Positions 1-4,686 of a stretch of DNA of 5,574 nucleotides are shown one piece after another; the stretch's first letter is position 1, and each line of letters opens with the position of its first letter. The position numbers were made by a program, and so were the translations under genes. The notes under the pieces were generated by a model that saw only the letters and a program-made list of their open reading frames with translations, ran no database searches and was not told where the DNA came from. Location of the stretch: NCBI GenBank assembly GCA_905209745.1, contig CAJLUG010000071.1, positions 1 through 5,574 of the forward strand, given 5' to 3'. The stretch is from an uncultured Mycoplasma sp. (GTDB lineage: Bacteria; Bacillota_I; Bacilli_A; RF39; UBA660).

Positions 1-278
1 AATATGCCTTAGGACATGATATTTTTGATATTAAAGATCAAAATATTGTAGTATTTCCTAATGGAAATTGGTTAACCAACAAAGTATATTATAATAGTCA
101 AAAAGAAGAATATTATAACTTAACAGATGAAGCAGTTAGTGAAGAAGAAATCAGAAATAATAATGAATATGCAACCAAATTACTAGATGTTTCAAACGAA
201 ATTATTACTTTCGATTTATTAAAAGAAGATCAAACCAATGAAAATGAATTAAGAGAAAATCAAGAGAAAGGAAATTAG
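1..278 (+). CDS. C-terminal fragment of an unrecognised protein (5' end outside window)
   Basis: An open frame enters from the left edge (first whole codon at 3) and ends at TAG 276-278, giving 91 residues. The other two forward frames hit stops within the first 20 bases. The visible part begins YALGHDIFDI, has a short aromatic/beta-like stretch (VVFPNGNWL), and becomes a hydrophilic tail rich in Glu, Asn, Lys and Gln. There is no membrane segment, Cys motif or sortase signal in the fragment. Only two bases separate its stop from the next ATG, so the two genes are almost certainly cotranscribed. I do not recognise the family. The codon use and AT-rich composition match the neighbours, so it is probably a real resident gene. 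Confidence 0.75.
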   Translation, partial: YALGHDIFDIKDQNIVVFPNGNWLTNKVYYNSQKEEYYNLTDEAVSEEEIRNNNEYATKLLDVSNEIITFDLLKEDQTNENELRENQEKGN

Positions 279-280
279 TT

Positions 281-907
281 ATGAAATTAAAAAAGAAACC
301 AAAAAAAATATTATTAACTATTTTTATAATCATAGTAATTGCTGCTTTAGCTTTTCTAGTTTATAATATCTTCTTTAAAAAAGTAGAAGTAAAAGAAGCC
401 AAAGTATTAAAAGAAATTCCTGAATATGGATATACACTAAAAGACAACAAGACAAAAAGATATCAAGAAATGTTTGAAGAGTTAGACACTATTTTAAAAG
501 AAGATCCTGTAAATGAAGAAGACTATGTAAAGAAAATTACAGAAATGTTTATTTATGACTTCTATAGTCTAGATGATAAAACTGCGAAAACAGATGTAGG
601 AGGTACAGACTTTGTATATTCTACTTCACTAAGTAACTTCTTAGAAAATGCCGAAGACACTTATTATAAGTATGTAGAAAGTGATATCTATAATCAAAGA
701 AAACAAGAACTACCAGTAGTAGATGAAATTACAATTGATAGCGTAGAACAAACAGAATATGCTTATGGGGAAACAACAGATGAAGAAGCATACGAAGTAA
801 AAGTTACTTGGACATATACAGAGGATAGCTTTGATGATTATCAAAACGAAGCAACTCTAACGTTTGTTCATGAAGACATTAAACTATCTCTAGCAGAGTT
901 AAAATAG
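281..907 (+). CDS. Single-pass membrane protein with extracellular domain, possibly NTF2/VirB8-like
   Basis: This 208-residue protein has a very basic N-terminus (MKLKKKPKK), one hydrophobic segment at about residues 10-31, and an acidic, Cys-free remainder. That pattern predicts a cytoplasmic N-terminus and an external C-terminal domain. AAAGGA at 266-271 precedes the ATG at a normal distance. Residues 80-95 look helical (DYVKKITEMFIYDFY), and residues 150-205 look like beta strands (VKVTWTYT, EATLTFVH). A helix-then-sheet order after one anchor is reminiscent of NTF2-like/VirB8-type domains, but this is a weak fold-level impression without a diagnostic motif. It is the last gene of its operon, since its stop codon lies inside a terminator stem. 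Its function is unknown, and its partner is probably the upstream gene. Confidence 0.85.
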   Translation: MKLKKKPKKILLTIFIIIVIAALAFLVYNIFFKKVEVKEAKVLKEIPEYGYTLKDNKTKRYQEMFEELDTILKEDPVNEEDYVKKITEMFIYDFYSLDDKTAKTDVGGTDFVYSTSLSNFLENAEDTYYKYVESDIYNQRKQELPVVDEITIDSVEQTEYAYGETTDEEAYEVKVTWTYTEDSFDDYQNEATLTFVHEDIKLSLAELK

Positions 908-930
908 GAGCGTTGCTTCTATTTTTTTTT
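901..930 (+). terminator. Rho-independent terminator
   Basis: AAAATAGGAGC (901-911) pairs with GCTTCTATTTT (915-925) around a GTT loop, with one G-U wobble. The run of nine T bases (922-930) serves as the outer stem and the U tract. The TAG stop of the upstream gene (905-907) lies inside the left arm. It separates the upstream membrane-protein operon from the redox operon. Confidence 0.9.
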
Positions 931-942
931 AGAAAAGTACGG

Positions 943-959
943 TATAATAAAGAGGGAGG
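943..959 (+). promoter_or_regulatory. Putative -10 box and ribosome binding site of the redox operon
   Basis: TATAAT at 943-948 matches the sigma-A -10 consensus exactly. No TTGACA-like -35 exists at the usual distance, because that position falls in the T run of the preceding terminator, and there is no TG extension. GGGAGG at 954-959 is a strong Shine-Dalgarno sequence eight bases before the ATG at 968. If the box is used, transcription would begin near 955, within the ribosome binding site, leaving a leader of roughly 13 bases. The -10 call is therefore tentative, while the ribosome binding site is solid. Confidence 0.5.
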
Positions 960-967
960 TAAAATAT

Positions 968-1330
968 ATGTTATTTATTGAATATCCTAAATGTTCCACT
1001 TGTAAAAAAGCAAAGAAGTTTTTGGAAGAAAATAAACAAGATTTCATAGATAGAAATATAATAACTGAAACACCATCAAAAGAAGAATTAACATCTTGGC
1101 TAGAAAAATATCATTTTCCAATAGAAAAACTTTATAACACAAGTGGAATAAAGTATAGAGAATTAAACTTAAAAGAAAAAAGACAAAATATGTCCCAAGA
1201 AGAGCAATTAACATTACTATCATCAGATGGTATGTTGATAAAAAGACCAATCTTAATCACAGAAAAAACTATGTTAACAGGATTTAAAGAAGAAGATTGG
1301 AAAAAAGTATTAGAGGAGGAAAGAAAATGA
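968..1330 (+). CDS. ArsC/Spx-family thioredoxin-fold thiol protein
   Basis: This 120-residue protein has the usual family length. It opens with a beta strand and the redox motif CSTC (Cys9, Cys12) in the context YPKCSTCKKAKKFLE. The middle has NTSGIKYRELNLKEK (residues 57-71), and the family Arg-Pro motif follows in DGMLIKRPILI (Arg93, Pro94). These mark the ArsC-like superfamily that includes arsenate-reductase-like proteins and the RNA polymerase-binding regulators Spx and MgsR. Spx uses its CxxC as a disulfide switch. Small ArsC-like relatives with this sequence style are often annotated only as arsenate reductase family. No arsenic genes are nearby. The gene heads an oxidative-stress operon, so a thiol-redox or regulatory role is more likely than arsenate reduction, though this is inferred. 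Its TGA overlaps the next ATG by four bases (ATGA, 1327-1330). Confidence 0.9.
   Translation: MLFIEYPKCSTCKKAKKFLEENKQDFIDRNIITETPSKEELTSWLEKYHFPIEKLYNTSGIKYRELNLKEKRQNMSQEEQLTLLSSDGMLIKRPILITEKTMLTGFKEEDWKKVLEEERK
1314..1329 (+). promoter_or_regulatory. Ribosome binding site fixing the superoxide reductase start
   Basis: AGGAGG at 1314-1319 lies seven bases before the ATG at 1327, inside the end of the upstream gene. An in-frame TTG at 1297 would add ten residues but lacks a good Shine-Dalgarno sequence. The ATG also puts the first Cys pair at positions 9 and 12, as in known desulfoferrodoxins, so 1327 is the correct start. Confidence 0.9.
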
Positions 1331-1695
1331 AAGAATTAATATTAAAAAAATGTAAAAAATGTGGAGCTATAGTAAAAGTTTTAGAAGAAGGCTCTGGAAA
1401 ATATATTTGCTGTGGAGAAGAAATGCAAATAATAAAACCAAACAGTGTCGATGCTGCATTTGAAAAACATGTACCAACTTATGAAAAAGTAGGTGATGAT
1501 ATGCATATTACAGTAAATCACGTTATGGATGAAGACCATTATATTGAATGGATTTTAGTAAAAACAGAAAAAGAAAATAGAGAAGTAATATTAAAACCAG
1601 GAGATACTCCAGAAATGACAGTACCATACGAAAAAGGAGCATTAATCTACGCTTATTGTAATAAACATGGATTATGGAAAACGGTGGTAGAATAA
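1327..1695 (+). CDS. dfx: Desulfoferrodoxin-type superoxide reductase (2Fe-SOR)
   Basis: This 122-residue cytoplasmic enzyme should reduce superoxide to hydrogen peroxide without releasing oxygen, as is typical of anaerobes. The N-terminal desulforedoxin-like domain holds all four center I iron ligands: Cys9, Cys12, Cys28 and Cys29. The C-terminal domain holds the center II [Fe(His)4Cys] ligands in order: His48 (in EKHVP), His65, His71 (in HYIEWI), Cys111 and His114 (in YCNKHGLWK). The Glu46-Lys47 pair next to the site, implicated in catalysis, is present. The loop usually written HPM reads HVM here, a mild change that keeps the His ligand. The length matches complete two-iron enzymes. It overlaps the gene before it by four bases and the gene after it by one, so translation is probably coupled. 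Rubredoxin is the known electron donor to this family, and the next gene encodes a rubredoxin domain. Confidence 0.97.
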   Translation: MKELILKKCKKCGAIVKVLEEGSGKYICCGEEMQIIKPNSVDAAFEKHVPTYEKVGDDMHITVNHVMDEDHYIEWILVKTEKENREVILKPGDTPEMTVPYEKGALIYAYCNKHGLWKTVVE

Positions 1696-2345
1696 TGAAT
1701 ACAGAAGCACTAAGAGATTTATCTTATGGTATGTTCGTAGTAACAACAAAAAAAGATAAGAAAAATGTAGGCTGTTTTATTAATACTGTGATGCAAATAA
1801 CATCGAAAAATCCAATCATTGCAATAAGTTTAAATAAAGAAAATTATACAAATGAAGTGTTAAAAGAAACAAGAAAATGTGCAATCTCTATTCTATCTGA
1901 AAAATCAGAGAAAGAAATAATATCAAAATTTGGTTATTTTTCATCAAGAGAAACCAATAAATTTGAAGATATAAATTACCAAAATATTGATAATCTGCCA
2001 GTAGTATTAGAAGATGTTTGTGGCTATATCATAGGTGAAGTAATTAGAGTAATCGACGTAGAAACTCATGATATCTTCTTAATTCGTATTCAACAAACCA
2101 AGAAGTTATCAGAAGATACTCCAATGACTTATCGATATTATCATGAAAAGTTAAAAGGAACTGCTCCTAAAAAAGCACCAACTTATCAAGAAGAACAACC
2201 GTCAACTACTAGCAATCGTTATCAATGTACAATCTGTGGTTATATTTATGATGATAGTAAAGAAGACGTACCCTTTACTGACTTACCAGAGGATTGGAAA
2301 TGTCCAATTTGTGGAGTAGGAAAAGACAAATTCATCAAGTTATAA
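1695..2345 (+). CDS. Flavin reductase-rubredoxin fusion (Hrb-like, high-molecular-weight rubredoxin type)
   Basis: This 216-residue cytoplasmic fusion is an electron carrier. Residues 1-155 form a flavin reductase-like FMN-binding domain with family features: an N-terminal ALRDLSYGMFVVTTKK, NTVMQITSKNPIIAISLNK (residues 30-48), and MTYRYYHEKLKG-APKKAPTY before the linker. Residues 156-175 are a polar linker. Residues 176-216 are rubredoxin, with Cys178/Cys181 (CTICGY) and Cys203/Cys206 (CPICGVGK) as iron ligands. The rubredoxin loop is about eight residues shorter than in classical rubredoxin. In acetogens such fusions pass NADH electrons to flavodiiron oxygen reductases. Here no flavodiiron gene is adjacent and the superoxide reductase is the immediate neighbour, so that is the likely acceptor (inference). 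The ATG at 1695 shares its A with the upstream TAA. It is preferred over the in-frame ATG at 1674 because it has GGTGG at 1683-1687 and fits the family N-terminus. Confidence 0.93.
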   Translation: MNTEALRDLSYGMFVVTTKKDKKNVGCFINTVMQITSKNPIIAISLNKENYTNEVLKETRKCAISILSEKSEKEIISKFGYFSSRETNKFEDINYQNIDNLPVVLEDVCGYIIGEVIRVIDVETHDIFLIRIQQTKKLSEDTPMTYRYYHEKLKGTAPKKAPTYQEEQPSTTSNRYQCTICGYIYDDSKEDVPFTDLPEDWKCPICGVGKDKFIKL

Positions 2346-2371
2346 AATAGGTATTTATGCCTATTTTTTTT
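2344..2371 (+). terminator. Rho-independent terminator of the redox operon
   Basis: AAAATAGGTA (2344-2353) pairs with TGCCTATTTT (2358-2367) around a TTTA tetraloop, with one G-U wobble. An eight-T run covers 2364-2371. The left arm starts inside the TAA stop codon (2343-2345) of the flavin reductase-rubredoxin gene. Confidence 0.93.
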
Positions 2372-2373
2372 GC

Positions 2374-2403
2374 AAAAAAAAGAATAGATGTAAATATCTA
2401 TTC
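2374..2403 (-). terminator. Rho-independent terminator of the LCP gene
   Basis: Read on the minus strand, GAATAGAT and ATCTATTC form a perfect 8-bp stem (plus-strand 2382-2389 and 2396-2403) around a 6-base loop. It is followed by eight U bases (plus-strand A run, 2374-2381). It starts seven bases after the LCP stop codon. It sits two bases beyond the opposing plus-strand terminator, so each convergent unit has its own. Confidence 0.92.
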
Positions 2404-2410
2404 AATATTA

Positions 2411-4480
2411 TTAACTTGGTCCTAAACCGTTATCAGTAAGAGGCGGCTCAAGTTCTCCACCACCAGTATTGCCACCGTCTCCAGTACTGCCTCCATCATT
2501 ACCATCACCAGAATCACTACCAGCTCCTCCAGTATTGCCACCATCAGAACCAGAACCACTACCACTACCAGACTCATTACCAGAATCTGTTTCTTCATCA
2601 TCGGTAGATGGAGTAGTTACTGTTGTATCATTATCTTCTTCCTCTGGTTCTTCATAAGTAATTGAACCAGATAATGTTAATGTCACACTTCCTCGAATTT
2701 TGTCGATTCTTTTGCCAGAAGGATACTCTTGATCGACAACGTATCCACCAGATCCAACAAAGTTAACAGTAATACCTAAACGACTAGCAGTATATCTTGC
2801 TTGTGCTTCACTATCACCTGTAAAGTCAGGTAATAAACTATAACCAGCTCCACTATCATAAGGACCATAACCAATAACTTCTTTTTCGTAAGGTTCATTG
2901 ATAGAAAAACTAAATTCTTTAATTACTTTATGTTTTTTTAGTCCTAAATTTTCTTCCATAGCAGCTACAATATCAGCTTTACTATCTTCATTTGGAACAT
3001 AATCGTATAATACCATTCTCATACGTTCATCATAAATCATTTGTCCTTCACCTTGTAAATATAGTTGTTGAATATTTACTAAGTTAGATTCGTCAGTTGC
3101 AAGACTTCTTTTTACAATATCTTTACCTACATTATAGAAAGACAAGATTTGTTTTGTAGTAAGGTTTGTATCTAAACTATTTGAAACTGTATTTAAAATA
3201 TCCATAAATTGCGTTACATCAGTAATTGTTTTCATCTTATTAACTAAAGCCATAACAATTTCTTGTTGATGTTGACCACCCCCAAAGTCTCCATTAGCTA
3301 ACTCTTTTCTATTTCTTGCATAAACCAAAGCTTGTTCACCGTTTAAAGTTTGTTGTCCAGGATATATACAAACTTCTCCACCGCGAGAAGAGTCATCTGT
3401 ACATAATTCTTGTTCTACATTAATATCAACGCCACCAACAGCATCAACTAACTTAACAAGACCTTTAAAGTTAATCTTAGCATAATAGTCGATATTGATA
3501 CCAAAATAATTTTCAATCGTATTCATCATACAGTCAGTACCATATCCAGCAGCATGAGTAATTTTATTTTCTGCTTGGTCACTCCAACAAGCAATTGGTA
3601 CATAAGTATCACGTGGAATAGAAATCATAGTAGCATTTAAAGTCTTAGGATTAAATGTAATTAATATTAATGTATCACCATTCGCAATCGCATTCTTACT
3701 TAAAACTTCATCCGTAGAATCAATTCCCATAAGTAACATAGTAAATGGTTCAGTAATTGATTTTCCACTAGATTCAACTTCACTATCAGAAGTATCTGCT
3801 TTTCTCATTTTCTTATCTTTAGAAAGAATAACCTTGGTATCTGTTTTAACATTCTCATATCCAGTAACATTAGAAAACATATCTACATAATTATCAGTAA
3901 TAAAGATGGCATCAACTTCACCAGCATATAAGTCAACTAACATAGTAGAGTAGTCATCATAATCTTTTATTTCATTATCGTCTTCTAGATTATTCTCCTC
4001 AATCATCTCTTGTGGAATAATATGTCCATCAGGAGAATCCTCATCACTAAGTAGTCCAATAGTATAATCTTTAATGTCATCCACACTTTCTGCCTCATTA
4101 TCACTCATCACAACAAGATCAGAAGTATAAGTAACAAATTCTTTATTAATACTATCTAATTGCCCATAAACATAGGCAATAGCAAGACCAATGGCAGCAC
4201 AAATGATTGCATATAAGATCATAAAGATAATTAAACCAATACGTTTAGAACGCTTCTTTTTTCTCTTTTTAGAAGCTCCCCGCACTTTAAAAAATAAAAC
4301 AACATCAATCAGTATCAAAATACCAATGACAATATAACGTATTAAAGTCTCTATAGAACTAAGCAAGAATATTTCATAAATAAGAAATCCACTTGCGAGT
4401 ATAGCTAAAATTAAAAATATCAGTAAAACAATCCTAATTTTTGGTTTCTTCTCAGTAGTTTCATTTTCGTTTTTAGACAT
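2411..4480 (-). CDS. LCP (LytR-CpsA-Psr) family wall-polymer transferase with PASTA domain and Gly/Ser tail
   Basis: LCP enzymes attach anionic wall polymers or capsule from lipid carriers to peptidoglycan on the outer membrane face. This 689-residue protein has three membrane segments (about 15-37, 47-66 and 81-105), with the basic loop KKRKKKRSKR holding the 2-3 connection inside. Residues 120-222 resemble one lobe of a solute-binding protein (DDIKDYTIGLL, then LYAGEVDAIFITDNY). The LCP domain spans about 245-460: LLMGIDST, NGDTLILITFNPKT, SIPRDTYVPI (Arg290, Asp291), NKITHAAGYG, VKLVDAVGGVD, and LNGEQALVYARNR (Arg389, Arg391). The usual GRxxRQQ segment reads GGGQHQQ, so its first Arg is Gly401. 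Residues 549-605 are a PASTA domain (LLPDFTGDSEAQA to SVTLTLSG), a peptidoglycan-binding type. The tail (608-689) is acidic, then Gly/Ser/Asp-rich, with no sortase motif. AGGAGG lies five bases before the ATG. It is monocistronic and divergent from the wall-protein gene. Confidence 0.95.
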   Translation of the reverse strand: MSKNENETTEKKPKIRIVLLIFLILAILASGFLIYEIFLLSSIETLIRYIVIGILILIDVVLFFKVRGASKKRKKKRSKRIGLIIFMILYAIICAAIGLAIAYVYGQLDSINKEFVTYTSDLVVMSDNEAESVDDIKDYTIGLLSDEDSPDGHIIPQEMIEENNLEDDNEIKDYDDYSTMLVDLYAGEVDAIFITDNYVDMFSNVTGYENVKTDTKVILSKDKKMRKADTSDSEVESSGKSITEPFTMLLMGIDSTDEVLSKNAIANGDTLILITFNPKTLNATMISIPRDTYVPIACWSDQAENKITHAAGYGTDCMMNTIENYFGINIDYYAKINFKGLVKLVDAVGGVDINVEQELCTDDSSRGGEVCIYPGQQTLNGEQALVYARNRKELANGDFGGGQHQQEIVMALVNKMKTITDVTQFMDILNTVSNSLDTNLTTKQILSFYNVGKDIVKRSLATDESNLVNIQQLYLQGEGQMIYDERMRMVLYDYVPNEDSKADIVAAMEENLGLKKHKVIKEFSFSINEPYEKEVIGYGPYDSGAGYSLLPDFTGDSEAQARYTASRLGITVNFVGSGGYVVDQEYPSGKRIDKIRGSVTLTLSGSITYEEPEEEDNDTTVTTPSTDDEETDSGNESGSGSGSGSDGGNTGGAGSDSGDGNDGGSTGDGGNTGGGELEPPLTDNGLGPS
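2456..2581 (-). repeat. Low-complexity Gly/Ser/Asp repeat region in the LCP tail
   Basis: The codons for residues 634-675 form short imperfect repeats. On the plus strand CCAGTATTGCCACC occurs exactly at 2463-2476 and 2529-2542, 66 bases (22 codons) apart, with the variant CCAGTACTGCCTCC at 2481-2494. They encode GGNTGG twice and GGSTGD. The stretch is richer in G and C than its surroundings because Gly codons dominate. It is probably a flexible external linker or tail, and its length may vary between strains. The proline-rich plus-strand reading of it is a shadow. Confidence 0.8.
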
Positions 4481-4493
4481 ATGTACCTCCTAT

Positions 4494-4509
4494 GACAATT
4501 CTTATTGTC
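4494..4509 (-). promoter_or_regulatory. Small hairpin in the LCP leader next to the ribosome binding site
   Basis: GACAAT (4494-4499) and ATTGTC (4504-4509) are perfect inverted repeats around four bases. In the minus-strand transcript this 6-bp hairpin would sit two bases upstream of AGGAGG (plus-strand 4486-4491) and close to the predicted transcript start. Because it is a DNA palindrome of the GACAAT core also found in the operator-like repeat at 4585-4619, it could be a protein site rather than an RNA structure. The symmetry is seen directly; the function is a guess. Confidence 0.4.
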
Positions 4510-4520
4510 TAGCTTTTATT

Positions 4521-4549
4521 ATTATACCGAAAAATGTCCATATTATCAA
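4521..4549 (-). promoter_or_regulatory. Sigma-A-type promoter of the LCP gene
   Basis: On the minus strand TTGATA (plus 4549-4544) is followed after exactly 17 bases by TATAAT (plus 4526-4521). This is a perfect -10 and a one-mismatch -35. Transcription should begin near 4514, giving a leader of about 34 bases before the ATG. Confidence 0.85.
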
Positions 4550-4584
4550 CCCCAAGTCGAAAATAAAATAGAAGAAAAATCATC

Positions 4585-4619
4585 TTGTCAATTAATGTCA
4601 AAAAGTGACAATTTGACAA
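4585..4619. promoter_or_regulatory. Nested TGTCA/TGACA inverted repeat, operator-like
   Basis: The order is TTGTCA (4585-4590), TGTCA (4596-4600), TGACA (4606-4610) and TGACAA (4614-4619). Two same-direction pentamers are mirrored by two on the other strand, with a 5-base centre (AAAAG). The repeat lies between the two divergent promoters, centred about 60 bases upstream of the predicted plus-strand transcript start and about 90 upstream of the minus-strand one. That placement suits a dimeric or tetrameric DNA-binding regulator serving both genes. No U tract follows it, so it is not a terminator. The repeat is seen directly and the regulator is unknown. Confidence 0.65.
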
Positions 4620-4647
4620 TATTACGAACGTTAAACACTCTAAGAAT

Positions 4648-4656
4648 TGTTATAAT
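4648..4656 (+). promoter_or_regulatory. Extended -10 promoter of the secreted wall-protein gene
   Basis: TGTTATAAT combines a TGn extension with a perfect TATAAT (4651-4656). The -35 position 17 bases upstream (near 4628-4633) has no good match. The extension may compensate, or an activator bound at the upstream inverted repeat may help. Transcription would start near 4663, leaving a leader of about 24 bases that carries AAGGAGGTGA. Confidence 0.75.
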
Positions 4657-4686
4657 AAAATTGAGAAACTATAAGGAGGTGACACT

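Noticed and set aside
1044..1250. 68-residue hydrophobic frame on the minus strand
   Set aside because: It lies wholly inside the ArsC/Spx-like gene, antisense to well-conserved motifs. Its hydrophobicity comes from reading AAA/GAA-rich codons backwards.
1297..1326. Ten-residue N-terminal extension of the superoxide reductase from TTG
   Set aside because: The ATG at 1327 has AGGAGG at ideal spacing and places the first Cys pair as in known relatives.
1519..1533. HPM to HVM change near the SOR iron site as evidence of inactivity
   Set aside because: The His ligand is kept and every other ligand and the Glu-Lys pair are present, so it looks like a tolerated variant.
1674..1694. Seven-residue extension of the flavin reductase-rubredoxin fusion
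   Set aside because: The ATG at 1674 has no ribosome binding site. The ATG at 1695 fits the family N-terminus and forms a stop/start overlap.
2469..2657. Proline/serine-rich 62-residue frame on the plus strand
   Set aside because: It is the antisense reading of the Gly/Ser/Asp tail of the LCP gene, with no ribosome binding site of its own.
4585..4619. Inverted repeat as a terminator or CRISPR-like repeat
   Set aside because: No T tract follows on either strand, and there is only one copy without spacers, so neither fits.
4613..4656. TTGACA at 4613 as -35 partner of TATAAT at 4651
   Set aside because: The gap is 32 bases, far beyond the workable 16-18. The TTGACA belongs to the inverted repeat.
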